Shown: positions 43,201-48,654 of the stretch, in pieces
Layout of the letters: each line of letters opens with the position of its first letter
Position numbering within the stretch: position 1 is the stretch's first letter
Assembly (NCBI RefSeq): GCF_024166365.1
Contig: NC_064839.1
Coordinates: 15,052,878-15,116,877 of the forward strand
Length of the DNA stretch: 64,000 nt
Direction of reading: 5' to 3'
Origin: Elephas maximus indicus
Taxonomy: Eukaryota > Chordata > Mammalia > Proboscidea > Elephantidae
Translations under genes and position numbers: made by a program
The notes under the pieces: model-generated
Seen by the model: the letters and a program-made list of their open reading frames with translations, nothing else
Databases searched by the model: none
What the model was told of the DNA's origin: nothing

Positions 43201-46200
43201 CCCAGTTTCCTGCTTCTGTAGAGAAAGCTTCCTTGTTCCCAATTCTTTGTCAGTGCTCTGATTCTTTAGAATAGATCTGTAAGAGCAGGCGAATTTGCTG
43301 GGTAGGAAAACCCTAGATACCATTTGCAGTGTAAGAGCCCCCACCCCCCCCACCCCCACCCCGTGTATGTCAACAAAAGCTTCTCTGTTCTGAGTGTTGG
43401 GAGAGTTGGAAGGCTGCTTCCTTGCCAGGCTGATGTGCACCTCACTTTTCAGACGTCAGGGACACTGAGCCTGTTGTATGTCAAGGATTCCTTGAGGGTC
43501 TGCTAAGTGTGAGTGTTGTGGACTCTGACCTCTGTGTGTTTCTGTTCAATTTCAGGGGACCCATGGGTAGATGCATGGGCCCCTGCTCCACAGGACACCC
43601 AGGCAACATAAGAACCTCCTCCCTACCAAGCCACTTCCATTCCTTGACCCTACTGTGCGTATGAGGGCTGTGTCCCAAGACATCTGGGGTTTCATTGTGG
43701 GGTGTGTGCTTAGAGCAGAAATGCCACCACAGGTGAAGACTGGCTTGTCAATCACTAGAGGATGGTCAGAAAGCTTCAGTTATAACACTCAGTTCTTACC
43801 AAAATGTTCTGGTTTCTTGCACGGTTAACTTGATGTCATCCATGTCTTCTTTGGGGTTCTGGCAAGACTTTCAATATGATTAATGTTATTGTTCAATTTC
43901 TGAAGTCGTCTGGGCTAGTCGTAGACTAGAGTAGAAACTGCTCCACTGTTGGCTGTCAGAGAAGAGGACTTGAGTGTGGAGGATGACTAAAGCTCTCTTG
44001 TAGTGAAAGGAAAATAGTGCTGACAGGTTTGAAAACCAAATTCCATCGTTTCTCACCAGAGCGTCTGCTTTTCTGTGACCTCCTGCCAGTTTCTTTGTGC
44101 TTTTCCAGGGTGCTTGCCATCCTCCTATGTGGTTTCTCAGGTATCCAACAAAATAAGGGCAGCATGCTCTTGGGGGTGGCCTGAGTCACCGCACATAAGA
44201 TCAGGGTCCTGCCTACAGCTGCTTGGTTCTGTTGTTTCTGCCGCTGAGGGTTGCTCTGCCAGTGTGTGTACACTCAGGTGTATACAGCTTTCTCGTTCCT
44301 GGTCTACCCCATGTAAGGCTAACACTCTTATGTCTGCTGCTGAGGGTCGCTCTGCCAGTGTGTGTACACTCTCATGCACACAGCTCTCTCGTTCCTGGTC
44401 TACCCCATGTGAGGCTAACACTCACTCCTATGGAGGTGTTTGTTTTTCGTTTTTTAATGTCTCCGGCAGCCAAATGCCTTGTTAGTCTTTCGTTGCACTG
44501 AATTAGGGGGGAAACACCTGTTTTTTTTTCTTTTTTCTTTACAGAAGAAGAAACACAGAAAGCATAAACACAAAGGCAAACAAAAGAATAAGAAGTCAGA
44601 GAAAAGTAGTAGTTCTGAGGGGACCCACAGCAGTGACAGCCAGAGTGATGAAGAGGGGACCACAGACATGTCACCCCAGGAGCTCCTGAGAAGGTGGGCA
44701 GTGGGAGGCAGGGGGTTTTGCAGAAACCTTTCAATGGCTCGTTGAAATCTTGATGTATTTGTCTAAAGGCAAGTGTCAGAAATGACAACTTTATATTTTA
44801 ACTGGGCCTTTTAAACAAAATTGTTAACTTTTAATTACTTAAGTAATATGTGAGTGTATTCTCACTGTGAAAATTCAGACCTTACAGATATTTAAAGTAC
44901 CTCTCGATCATCAAAATTATGAAAGTTCCTTGCTATCACATCACTTGTTGTTACAAACTGTTTGCCAGTCTGGTGGGTAAAAAAAATGGCATTCCTTTTT
45001 AATTTGCATTTCCCTGATTACTAATGAGGTTGAGGAGCCCAGGTGGCAGAGTAGCTGAGAGTTCGGCCACCAACCAAAACGCTGGCAGTTGGACTCCACC
45101 AGCTGCTCCTTAGAAACCCTATGGGGCAGTTCTACTCTGCCCTGTAGGGTCACTGTGAGTCGGAATCGACTTAATGGCAAGGGGTTTGGTTTGGCTTGGT
45201 TTTTAATGAGGTTGAGCATCTTTTCCTGTGTTTCTTAGCCTTTGCTATGCACTCTTTTGTGAATAGCCTGCTCATGTCCTTTTCTTGTTTTTCTGTTGGA
45301 TTGTTTTACTGATTTTTAGATTAACTTTTAAAAATTAAAAAAATAATTCTACATGTTAATCCTATGTCTTTTAGTGTGTTACAAATACTTTCTCCCAGTG
45401 TAACACAGGACTTTTAACTGTCTTTGTTGTACAGGTTTTTTTTTTTTTATGGTAAAATATATATAACAAAACATTTGCCACTATTACCATTTGTAAATGC
45501 GTTGTACAGAAGTTTCAATTATCCATTTTTAGTTATCAGGGTTTTTTTTTGTTGGTGGTATGTTTTACATTTTTGTCATTAGAAAGCCTTCCCTACCCAA
45601 GGTTATATATATACTGTTCTAATGCTTTTATAGTTTTTTGCTTAGCTTTTTGATTCTTTTTGTTTTTGTTTTGTGAACAGAGTGAGGTAGGGATCTTAAC
45701 TTATTTTTTTCCAAATCGATAGTCTGTTCTATTCGTCAGGGTGAGTAAACCAGCTGCGATTAAAAACAATTCTCAAATCCCAGTAGCTTAACACAATGAA
45801 GAGAAATGAAATGTGGAGTTACTCACAATCCCAGTTTGCTTCCATGTCAGCACATGGCCTTCAGAGGAGGGAAACGCGTTGGATGGTGCTGGAGGCTGTT
45901 ATGGCCCCACCTGGAGGTCACAGTCGCCGCTTCTACCCACAATCCATGGGCCAGAGCCAGGTTTCATGGCCCCGCTTGCCCACCCAAGGCCTGGGAAGGG
46001 GAAATTCAGGCGTGAGCCCAGGATGAAGGGGAGACAGCAGGTGGAGCCTGGCTGTCTCAGCACACCCAGTGTTTTGTCTCAGGGGAAGTGTAGCTTGATG
46101 GTGTTCTACCTCCCTGTGCCCATTTGGGTCTCTACCTGGGCTCTCTATTCTGGTTCCTTAGCCTTTTTGTATTTTTTGTCTATCCTGTTTTAACTACTGT

Positions 46201-47457
46201 AGCCATATAGTATATTTTGCTGTCTGGAAGACAAGTGCCACCTCCGTGTTCTTTTTTATTTATTTTTTTATAATGGACAATACATTCTCATAGTTCAAAA
46301 TTACAAAGGTGGTATTGCTGGGTCAAAGGAGATGAGCATTTCAGTCTTCACAGAGGCCCTGAAATGGCAGTGCTGGGTTACATTTCACGACTCAAGTGGG
46401 TCTTACTTTCATCCCTGGCAGCTGGTGGGGGTCTCACACTTGGCAAGGGCCCCTGGGGCTTTTCTTCAGTGACCTTGCAACCAGGCTGTGGTTGGAATTA
46501 CAGCCTATCGCCTCAGCCCCACCCGAGGAGACCACTGATCTGCTTCTGGTCACTATAAATGAGTTTTGCCCAGTCTAGAATTTCACGTAAGTGGAATCAT
46601 CAGTTAAGTAAACTTCTCATGGCAGCGTAACACTCACATAAATGTGCATAGGTCATGAGTTCACAGCTCCATGCACTTTCACTGCCTGAATACACCACGG
46701 AATAAGCACCCAGATCAAGGAATGGACCGGCGTCCCAGAAGCCCCCTCATGTCCCCTCCCAGTTATCACCTCCCCCTGCCCAAGGGTCATTGCACTTCTG
46801 ACTTGTTTTGCTGTTGACTACTCTTGCCACTTTTTAATCTTGGTTTTCAGTTTTTGATCTTTATATTCAGGAGTCCTGTGGTATGAACTCTTTGTCTGGC
46901 TTGTGAGATGCCTCTGCATCATCCAGGCAGCAGTAGCTGGTTCCTTCTTACTGTCCTGGAGTACTCCTCTGTGTGAATATACCCAGCGCATCCATCTGCT
47001 CCACCCCTGTGGACACTGGGTTTTCCACGTTGGGGCTGTTATGAATAGAGCCACCATGGATATTCTTGTATGTGTGAAACAGACTTAAGACTGACAACTC
47101 AGGAGCTTTTGGCCCTGGGCTGACCATGCTTTTAGTTCCTCCCCGAGGTCATACGACGGATGAGGAGGATGAGTGAAGCCAGGGTTAGAGCTGGCCTTTA
47201 TAAATGGTTCCTAACTGAAATGCATGTGGGTGAGTCTCTTTGTGTTTTGGGGTAACCGAAGAAGATTAAACAGTGTGTTCATGACGTGTGGCCGTCCCCT
47301 GTGTGATGGGGGTGAAAACATGCCAGGAGACTCAGGCGGGAGCCTGGAATCCTCAGCTCTGTGGAGCTGTTCATTTTTTTCAGCTTGTATCTGACTTTCC
47401 TGTGCCTTCTTTTTTTTCTCTTCCAGGCTGAAACGTCTTCCACTAAGGAGGCAGTAA
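4195..47457 (+). CDS. GPATCH1: GPATCH1, G-patch domain-containing protein 1; complete, 20 coding exons
   Basis: Twenty exons joined at GT-AG sites give 2,799 nt, a 932-residue protein plus stop; human GPATCH1 is about 931 residues as I recall it, and sequence matches it in every exon. Seen in the protein: an acidic start (DSDSDED, residues 5-11), a conserved N-terminal region (DUF1604 type, about 30-115), the G-patch (about 152-198, [17 protein letters not shown]), a long conserved middle part, a Ser/acidic tract (760-779), a Lys/His-rich nuclear-type tract (851-893) and the terminal LPLRRQ. Known of the family: G-patch proteins bind and stimulate DEAH-box RNA helicases; GPATCH1 is a nuclear spliceosome-associated factor reported to pair with DHX35. 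No frameshift or premature stop was found, so the gene looks intact. The start has a strong Kozak context (A at -3, G at +4). WDR88 follows on the same strand, as in human 19q13.11. Confidence 0.97.
4545..5110. mobile_element. Old eutherian interspersed repeat in GPATCH1 intron 1
   Basis: Contains AGGGAGAGGGAACAGCAAGT and GGAGTTTGGATTTCGTAC, the same ancient repeat style as 2140-2530. Family not assigned. Confidence 0.4.
5435..6640 (-). mobile_element. L1 3' end, antisense, in GPATCH1 intron 1
   Basis: Antisense L1 3' UTR and ORF2 end: GGTATTCCATCATGTGTATG, CTGGGTCATATGATAGTTCT and a stretch of the ORF2 C-terminus. Interrupted by a 30-bp SINE-like tail (5675-5704, GCCGTCGAGTCGATTCCGAC) and by the SINE at 6223. 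Confidence 0.85.
6223..6429 (+). mobile_element. AfroSINE, long subtype, inserted in L1
   Basis: Head GGGTGGCACAGGTGGTCAAA, with the extra block CAGGCCTGGCGATCTGCTTC found in only some copies. Target duplication ATGACTAATG / ATGATTAATG. Confidence 0.88.
7595..8571 (+). mobile_element. L1 3' end, sense, with poly(A)
   Basis: ORF2 end and 3' UTR (ACCATATGATCCAGCAGTCC, GAATATTACTCAACTGTAAG) ending in A-rich sequence at 8555-8571. Split by the composite SINE at 8076-8392. Between 6,650 and 7,590 I recognise nothing. Confidence 0.88.
8076..8392. mobile_element. Composite AfroSINE: sense head, antisense body, sense tail
   Basis: 8077-8118 is the sense head (GAGCCCTGGTGGCACAGTGG). About 8160-8328 is an antisense long-subtype SINE ending CCACTGGACTACCCAGG. 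8329-8390 is a sense tail (GGACTTGACAGCAGTGGG). The whole is flanked by an L1-derived duplication GAGTTTCTGTTA / GAGCTTCTGTTA. Confidence 0.85.
9270..9420 (+). mobile_element. MIR (sense)
   Basis: CAGCTGTGGACCTGAGGCCG, then TCCTTATCTGTAAAGG and ATAACAGGGCCTGGCT, the MIR core and tail order. Confidence 0.7.
9650..9866 (-). mobile_element. hAT-type MER element
   Basis: Terminal halves AGTGATCCTCAACC and GGTCGAGAAACC resemble the hAT terminal repeat CAGTGGTTCTCAACC; the body has GGATATTGGGCAATGTCTGG. Exact family not assigned. Confidence 0.65.
10010..10195 (-). mobile_element. MIR (antisense)
   Basis: ACCCTCATCTTACAGTTGTG, then GAGGCTAAGTAACATGCCCA and AGTAGGGTAGGGGGTTTTGA, the reversed MIR pattern. 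Confidence 0.75.
10360..10610 (-). mobile_element. MIR (antisense)
   Basis: CACTTTTTAAGTGTTCATTG, CCCCATTTTACAGATGAAGA and a following MIR head region. Confidence 0.75.
10918..10975. repeat. AT-rich clustered palindromes (CCATAAT units)
   Basis: Contains the perfect 14-bp palindrome GGGAAATATTTCCC (10940-10953) and the 12-bp palindrome CCATAATTATGG (about 10960-10971), plus two more CCATAAT units. No known element explains it. Confidence 0.7.
11433..11567 (+). CDS. GPATCH1: GPATCH1 coding exon 2 (residues 25-70)
   Basis: Acceptor TTTTCAG, donor GTATGA. Encodes [19 protein letters not shown] through FNTVGSKEG, part of the conserved N-terminal domain. It follows a 7.2-kb first intron, the largest in the gene. 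Confidence 0.95.
11598..11765 (+). mobile_element. AfroSINE, 30 bp after GPATCH1 exon 2
   Basis: GAGCCCTGGTGGCACAGTGG to ACTGGGTTTGGTTTTTTGGT, full length; sits in intron 2. Confidence 0.9.
12480..12800. mobile_element. Old repeat with GGAAATGGCTCACACGGTTG signature
   Basis: GTATAAAGGAAATGGCTCAC, then GGTTGTGGAGGCCGGCAAGT, related in design to the younger repeat at 56773-57248. Family unassigned. Confidence 0.5.
13117..13202 (+). CDS. GPATCH1: GPATCH1 coding exon 3 (residues 70-98)
   Basis: Acceptor TTTCAAG, donor GTGGGT. Encodes [20 protein letters not shown] and ends FMDEE at a codon boundary, in phase with exon 4. Confidence 0.95.
13890..14330 (-). pseudogene. Possible retrocopy or unidentified minus-strand segment in intron 3
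   Basis: Two open frames on the minus strand (14114-14314 and 13907-14110) abut without matching any repeat I know. The second reads [20 protein letters not shown], then DYFALKKRH and YCPGC, a spacing reminiscent of a zinc-binding (RING-like) module, and ends DKLILEDD. No poly(A) trace or target duplication is visible. I do not recognise the parent, and it may be chance. Confidence 0.25.
14703..14863 (+). CDS. GPATCH1: GPATCH1 coding exon 4 (residues 99-152)
   Basis: Acceptor TTTTAAG, donor GTGAGA. Encodes [18 protein letters not shown] and [10 protein letters not shown], the end of the conserved N-terminal region, just ahead of the G-patch. Confidence 0.95.
15497..15594 (+). CDS. GPATCH1: GPATCH1 coding exon 5 (residues 152-185), G-patch core
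   Basis: Acceptor GTCTTAG, donor GTATGT. Holds the glycine-rich core [18 protein letters not shown], with the aromatic and glycine positions typical of functional G-patch motifs all present. The basic run KRRPRRQK follows. Confidence 0.96.
15715..15900 (-). mobile_element. L1 fragment, antisense
   Basis: TTTATATTCCCACCAGAAGT, then CTCGTCAATACTTTTTTAAT, the antisense ORF2-end pattern. A short L2-like piece follows (CAGACTGTGAACTCTTTGAG). Confidence 0.7.
16175..16233 (+). CDS. GPATCH1: GPATCH1 coding exon 6 (residues 185-204)
   Basis: Acceptor TTTATAG, donor GTATGG. A 59-nt exon encoding [20 protein letters not shown], the C-terminal end of the G-patch segment. Confidence 0.94.
16604..16846 (+). 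CDS. GPATCH1: GPATCH1 coding exon 7 (residues 205-285)
   Basis: Acceptor AAACAG, donor GTAAAA. Encodes the acidic [13 protein letters not shown], the paired [16 protein letters not shown], the conserved [19 protein letters not shown] block and LGISGQ. Exactly 81 codons, phase 0 at both ends. Confidence 0.95.
16847..17843. other. GPATCH1 intron 7, no recognised element
   Basis: About 1 kb without a recognised transposon or gene. Small open frames at 17486-17878 are not supported by any homology I know. Confidence 0.5.
17844..17991 (+). CDS. GPATCH1: GPATCH1 coding exon 8 (residues 286-335)
   Basis: Acceptor TTCTGAAG, donor GTAATT. Encodes [20 protein letters not shown] and [12 protein letters not shown], a very conserved acidic and Trp/Tyr-containing segment. 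Confidence 0.95.
18600..18745 (+). mobile_element. MIR (sense)
   Basis: ACTCAGACCTGGATTTGGAT, CCAGCTCTGTGACCTTGGTC and GGCCTCAGAGTCCTTATTTG. Confidence 0.8.
18920..19115 (+). mobile_element. MIR (sense)
   Basis: AAACTGCCTGGGTTCTGC, CAGCTGTGACCTTGGCCTCG, CTGAAAAATGGGGATGACGG, and the tail GCCTGGCACCAAGCAAGCAC. Confidence 0.8.
19238..19412 (-). mobile_element. AfroSINE, long subtype, antisense
   Basis: CATAGGGTTTCCTAGGCTGT, GAAGCAGATGGCTAGGCC and AACCATTGCTCCACCAGGGC. The 3' tail is partly lost. Confidence 0.88.
20541..20620 (+). CDS. GPATCH1: GPATCH1 coding exon 9 (residues 335-361)
   Basis: Acceptor TTTGTAG, donor GTAAGA. Encodes [20 protein letters not shown] followed by KSLSSKK. Confidence 0.94.
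20940..21040 (-). mobile_element. L1 3' end stub, antisense
   Basis: TTTATTGTGTTTTAGGTGAA, then AGTTGACACAGCAAATTAG, the reversed elephant-type L1 3' terminus, about 100 bp. Confidence 0.6.
21550..21880 (+). mobile_element. MIR with an internal repeat of its tail
   Basis: MIR core (CTCACTACGATGACCTTGGG, CCCCATCTGTAAAATGGGAA). The segment GGAATAATAA..GCACTGTTGGAG then repeats imperfectly about 80 bp later. Confidence 0.75.
22068..22345 (-). mobile_element. Second RTE-tailed SINE family, antisense fragment
   Basis: CAACTCATGGCGACCGCATG, GGATCAGACCGTTGTGATCC and GAAGTAGATTGCCAGGGC form a different body from the common AfroSINE but carry the same kind of RTE-like tail. The head end is eroded. 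Confidence 0.65.
22815..22990. mobile_element. MER5A-like hAT MITE
   Basis: GGTTCTCAGCCCAGGCCGCA, CATTACAGCCATCTAGGGAG and the terminus GGTTTGAGAACCACAGCC. Central (C)n tract expanded at 22921-22934. Confidence 0.75.
23270..24558 (+). mobile_element. L1 3' UTR of elephant type, sense, with A-tail
   Basis: GGACAAATATTGTATGACCT opens it. Then comes a long 3' UTR (GCCTGGGGTCTTAAAAGCTT, CATCCAAGGCAAACAATTGG) ending AAATAAATAAAC plus an A-run near 24,550. An antisense SINE is nested at 24172. Confidence 0.8.
24172..24338 (-). mobile_element. AfroSINE nested in L1 3' UTR, antisense
   Basis: Complete copy (ATTGTCATCGAGTCGATTCC to TATGCCTCCAGGGCTCC) with a perfect 10-bp target duplication CAAATTGATA on both sides. 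Confidence 0.92.
24983..25187 (+). CDS. GPATCH1: GPATCH1 coding exon 10 (residues 362-430)
   Basis: Acceptor TTTTTAAG, donor GTACGA. Encodes [19 protein letters not shown], the highly conserved proline/aromatic core, then a Ser-rich stretch ending LLGETPIPG. Confidence 0.95.
25830..26615 (+). mobile_element. L2 3' end (sense) in intron 10
   Basis: CACCTGGACTATTACAGGAG, TTTGGGCCACACCTTGTACC, CCTTTTTATTACTTAGGATT and the L2 tail AGTGCCTGGCATGGGGTAGG. Confidence 0.8.
26937..27233 (+). CDS. GPATCH1: GPATCH1 coding exon 11 (residues 430-529)
   Basis: Acceptor ATTTAG, donor GTGGGT. The longest exon (297 nt). Encodes [20 protein letters not shown], a charged segment likely to be helical, and [18 protein letters not shown]. 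The middle (about residues 465-500) differs most from the human sequence I recall. Confidence 0.95.
27234..28232. other. GPATCH1 intron 11, no recognised element
   Basis: About 1 kb of single-copy-looking sequence; nothing recognised. Confidence 0.5.
28233..28411 (+). CDS. GPATCH1: GPATCH1 coding exon 12 (residues 529-588)
   Basis: Acceptor ACCATAG. Encodes [20 protein letters not shown] and [20 protein letters not shown]. The donor is GTCTGC, an unusual C at +3, with AGAG before it. The boundary is fixed by the human-like PRDQE/NDV junction with exon 13. Confidence 0.94.
28692..28819 (+). CDS. GPATCH1: GPATCH1 coding exon 13 (residues 589-631)
   Basis: Acceptor TTCCCAG, donor GTAAGT (ideal). 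Encodes [20 protein letters not shown] then [12 protein letters not shown], a strongly conserved block. Confidence 0.95.
29383..29558 (-). mobile_element. AfroSINE, antisense, in intron 13
   Basis: A-run, then CATTGCCATTGAGTTGATTC to CCACTGTGCCACCAGGGC. GAGCTCTTAA occurs twice (GAGCTCTTAAGCCAAGCTCTT), a small internal duplication in the head. Confidence 0.9.
29682..29818 (+). CDS. GPATCH1: GPATCH1 coding exon 14 (residues 631-677)
   Basis: Acceptor CCCCCAG, donor GTGAGT. Encodes [20 protein letters not shown] followed by a Ser/Gln-rich, probably disordered tail. Confidence 0.94.
30015..30080 (+). mobile_element. L2 terminal stub
   Basis: CACTTCGCACAGTGCCTGGC, then CCACAGTAGGATGCTGATG, the usual L2 3' tail. 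Confidence 0.55.
30159..30325 (+). CDS. GPATCH1: GPATCH1 coding exon 15 (residues 677-732)
   Basis: Acceptor CTTTCAG, donor GTATCT. Encodes [20 protein letters not shown] then FLSLTRSK, low-complexity and charged. It precedes the 6.5-kb, L1-rich intron 15. Confidence 0.93.
30414..30640 (+). mobile_element. hAT-type MITE
   Basis: Starts AGGGGTCTTCAAACTTTTTC and runs through GGCCAGATAGTAAATATTTT and CAATAAGACTTTACTTACAA to GGCTGTAGTCTGC, the known hAT element with CAGGGGTCGGCAAACT ends. Sits in intron 15. Confidence 0.8.
30780..31560 (-). mobile_element. Old L1 segment, antisense
   Basis: CTATTGATCTGTCTTCAAGT, AACCCATCTAATGAATTGAT, GTTGTAATAGCTGCTTTAAA and TCTTCGTTGTTCATATACC match antisense L1 of an old subfamily. 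Confidence 0.65.
31911..32311 (-). mobile_element. 5'-truncated L1 3' UTR insertion with 17-bp target duplication
   Basis: T-rich start, then TTTTTATTGAGCTTTAAGTG to GACCATGACCGCCAGGATTC. Flanked by AGTATTTGGATATTTTT at 31911 and 32296. A clean, fairly recent retrotransposition. Confidence 0.9.
32860..33448 (-). mobile_element. Old L1 segment, antisense
   Basis: GTCACTTCTCTCTCAGTCTC, GATTAAGGTGGCGTTTGCCA and AGGGTTTTCCACTATAAAGT are typical of an old L1 subfamily read antisense. Confidence 0.55.
33449..34107. mobile_element. Tigger/MER2-type DNA transposon split by unrelated sequence
   Basis: Left end CCATATCTGCAGGTTCAACC; right end GACTTGAGCATCCGCGGATC to GAGGGACGACTG, then TA. Between the halves, about 33,520-33,950 has no Tigger similarity. 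Confidence 0.75.
33520..33950. other. Unidentified about 430-bp segment inside the Tigger element
   Basis: GC-richer than its surroundings (AGGACCTGGGGCAGCGCAGA ... GCCTCGTCTGCCCTAACC). It has no long reading frame, matches no repeat I know and shows no visible target duplication. Confidence 0.45.
34760..35300 (-). mobile_element. L1 3' UTR, antisense
   Basis: T-run, then GCTATGCTTTAGGTGAAAGT, CAGCACTCTCCCCCTTTCCA, GTTTTATAGTCCTGTCTAAT and the further elephant-type 3' UTR to AGCCTCTTGCCTTCTCTGG. Confidence 0.8.
35505..35664 (-). mobile_element. AfroSINE, antisense
   Basis: TGTTGCTATCGAGTATATTC to AACCACTGTGGCACCAGGGC; nearly full length. Confidence 0.9.
35788..35954 (+). mobile_element. 5'-truncated AfroSINE with 11-bp target duplication
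   Basis: Starts at the long-subtype block (AGGCCTGGCAATCTGCTTCC) and ends in a T-run. AGACTATCTTC flanks both sides (35788 and 35944). SINEs are rarely 5'-truncated on insertion. Confidence 0.85.
36060..36440 (-). mobile_element. L1 3' UTR, antisense (same family as 34760)
   Basis: TTATTATACTCTAGGTGAAG, GACAGCACTCTCCCCCTTTC, GACAGGAGCCACCCATTTGG, and a body that parallels the copy 1.3 kb upstream. Confidence 0.8.
36713..36734. repeat. (TG)n microsatellite upstream of exon 16
   Basis: Eleven TG units, 70 nt from the exon 16 acceptor. Confidence 0.9.
36804..37020 (+). CDS. GPATCH1: GPATCH1 coding exon 16 (residues 733-805), Ser/acidic tract
   Basis: Acceptor AATACAG, donor GTATGT. Encodes [20 protein letters not shown] and [10 protein letters not shown], which look like casein-kinase-2-type phosphosite clusters (inference). 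A (TG)n microsatellite lies 70 nt upstream of the acceptor. Confidence 0.94.
37474..37685. repeat. Two-copy 106-bp tandem duplication in intron 16
   Basis: TTCTCATTGCCGTGAGTCTG at 37474 repeats as TTCTCATTACTGTGAGTCTA at 37580. Both copies hold GAGCTAGTACTACGGGTTCT-like sequence and AGTCAGGAGTTTCGGGCTCA. Identity is over 90%, so the event is recent. Confidence 0.92.
38484..38591 (+). CDS. GPATCH1: GPATCH1 coding exon 17 (residues 805-841)
   Basis: Acceptor TTTTCAG, donor GTGAGT. Encodes a Pro/Ala-rich linker, then [20 protein letters not shown], a short conserved motif. Confidence 0.94.
38592..40413. other. GPATCH1 intron 17, mostly unannotated
   Basis: AT-rich. The only recognised element is an antisense MIR at about 39,890-40,100 (CCCATTTTACACATGGGGAA, GGAGAGGTTAAGCAATGTGC). 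Confidence 0.55.
40414..40511 (+). CDS. GPATCH1: GPATCH1 coding exon 18 (residues 841-873), lysine-rich
   Basis: Acceptor GTTTCAG, donor GTGGGT. Encodes a Lys/His/Arg-rich stretch ([20 protein letters not shown]), a probable nuclear-localisation or RNA-contact tail. Confidence 0.94.
40870..42730 (+). mobile_element. L1 ORF2 remnant, sense, in intron 18
   Basis: Sense L1 ORF2 with many stops and indels: AACCAAAAGGTGGTTCTTTG, GAAAAGGCATTTGACAAAAT, CCTAAGATCAGGAACAAGAC, CTGTATATAAAAAACTCTCG. The reverse transcriptase part is present but dead. About 1.9 kb. Confidence 0.88.
42848..43044 (-). mobile_element. AfroSINE, long subtype, antisense
   Basis: GTTGTTAGGTTTCCTTGAGT to GAGCCACCAGGGCTCC, with the extra block at TTATGGAAGCAGGTCTTTC. 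Confidence 0.88.
44237..44428. repeat. Two-copy 96-bp tandem duplication in intron 18
   Basis: TCTGCCGCTGAGGGTTGCTC at 44237 repeats as TCTGCTGCTGAGGGTCGCTC at 44333. Both end with CTGGTCTACCCCATGT and AGGCTAACACTC. About 110 bp upstream of exon 19. Confidence 0.93.
44545..44693 (+). CDS. GPATCH1: GPATCH1 coding exon 19 (residues 874-923)
   Basis: Acceptor TTTACAG, donor GTGGGC. Continues the basic tail ([17 protein letters not shown]), then a Ser/acidic stretch and MSPQELLRR. Confidence 0.95.
44925..46320 (-). mobile_element. L1, antisense, broken by a SINE and an older repeat
   Basis: TTAATTTGCATTTCCCTGAT, ACAAATACTTTCTCCCAGTG and GTCATTAGAAAGCCTTCCCT; L1 resumes after about 46,130 (TAACTACTGTAGCCATATAG). 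The middle, 45,740-46,060, is an unassigned older repeat with CAGTAGCTTAACACAATG. Confidence 0.75.
45034..45205 (+). mobile_element. AfroSINE in antisense L1
   Basis: GAGCCCAGGTGGCAGAGTAG to TTTGGTTTGGCTTGG; target duplication TAATGAGGTTGA on both sides (45022 and 45205). Confidence 0.92.
46560..47080 (-). mobile_element. Old L1-like segment, antisense
   Basis: CCAGTCTAGAATTTCACGTA, AGTGGAATCATCAGTTAAGT and GAATAGAGCCACCATGGATA suggest an old L1 3' region. Low confidence. Confidence 0.45.
47427..47457 (+). CDS. GPATCH1: GPATCH1 terminal coding exon 20 (residues 923-932 and stop)
   Basis: Acceptor CTTCCAG. Encodes LKRLPLRRQ and stop TAA, the expected family C-terminus. Only 31 coding nucleotides; the 3' UTR follows in the same exon. 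Confidence 0.94.
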
Positions 47458-47705
47458 TTTAATTCCACCCTGGCCTGTCCCAATTCAGATCTCCTCCGTG
47501 ATGGAAGATCATCGATTGTTCAGTTAATTCATTGTACAGATTGTATTTATATGTAAATTCACCCTGTAAAATAATTTTGAAAACCTTGACATTTCAAAGG
47601 CTACCTTGGAAGTTGCCGGAATTGATTTATATTTTTAACTTCAGTTAGTGTCAGGGGTAAAAATTCAGACTGTACAGTTTAATTAAAGTGGAATTTTTCT
47701 ATTTT
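47458..47705 (+). terminator. GPATCH1: GPATCH1 3' UTR with poly(A) signal ATTAAA at 47682-47687
   Basis: A short AT-rich 3' UTR follows the stop. The first plausible hexamer is ATTAAA at 47682. A T-rich stretch (from about 47697) would serve as the downstream element, so cleavage is expected near 47700. Confidence 0.7.
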
Positions 47706-48476
47706 CTTTTTGATTTTTTTCTGTCCTAAGACTTTAAAAAAGAAATTACAAAGTGCAGGTTTTTCTCTGGCTGGGTTGTGAAGAAAGCCGGGCCAGTTAA
47801 GGACCGTCCGGATGTATTTAGGGACAAGGGTATGAGCAGGAGGCAGCTGCTCGCCCTCTGGGCACCTCTTCTTGCAACTAAGCCTTCTCTGTCTTGTGGT
47901 GGACGGCAGTGGCCAGAAACCCCACGGGTGGCACAGAGCCAGGCAGGCGGCCTCCACCAGTCAGGTAGATGCCATGTGAGATGAACGCGTCTTTAGAGAC
48001 TAAGAGTGGGAGGATGTGCACCCAGCCCTGGGTCACGCCAGCTCTAGGCCCTTCCTCTGCGACATGGGTCCCTGCTCTGAGGCTGCCTCATCTGCACTGT
48101 TGAGACTTTTTAAAAAAGTAGTTTGTTTGTTTTTTGCATTATGAAAGTAACGTCATCAATCAGAACAATTTTAAAAGGAGAGAGAGGACAAAATCACTTC
48201 TAGTTCTACGACCCAGAGATGACAACCCTTAATATTTTGAAATAATTCCTCTTATTCTTTTTCTAGCTGTGGGGTGTTACCCTGCTAGAGATAACGTTTT
48301 CTCCTCTGTTATTTTTGTTAGCATTGTGACAATTTTCCTCATGTTCTTAAAAATCCTGTGTATTGGCCTCTAAGAGCTGCAACTATTTCCAAGGTCATTC
48401 CATAATTTGTTTACCATTCTCTATTGTTGGACACAAAGTGAATTAGCCAGGAGCCACTAATCAGCAACCAGGGGCA
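47706..48476. other. Intergenic, GPATCH1 to foldback cluster
   Basis: Includes an old LINE-like stretch at about 48,110-48,440 (ACCCAGAGATGACAACCCTT, AATTTGTTTACCATTCTCTA). No gene seen. Confidence 0.5.
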
Positions 48477-48654
48477 GATTACCCAATAAAGAAGGTAAGC
48501 AGGGGTTTACTTGTGCATACTTACTAATCTGTAGTGAACAATTTCATGTAGGTTTCACCACATCTTTGAATGATGAAACTCACGTGAAATTGTTCAGTAC
48601 AGATTAGTAAGTAGGAATAAGTAAGCCCCAGTGTACCTTGCTTACTGGGTGATC
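48477..48654. repeat. Palindromic foldback repeat, copy A
   Basis: Two 70-bp arms (48477-48546 and 48585-48654) are inverted copies with 12 mismatches (about 83%), and the inner 38 bp is itself partly palindromic. The arm starts GATTACCCAATAAAGAAGG and holds ACTTACTAATCTGT. No reading frame. Confidence 0.9.

Noticed and set aside
44075-44788. Duplicated peptide ([13 protein letters not shown] / [13 protein letters not shown]) as a repeat protein
   Set aside because: It is produced by the 96-bp tandem duplication in an intron, and matching duplicated peptides also appear in the reverse frames.
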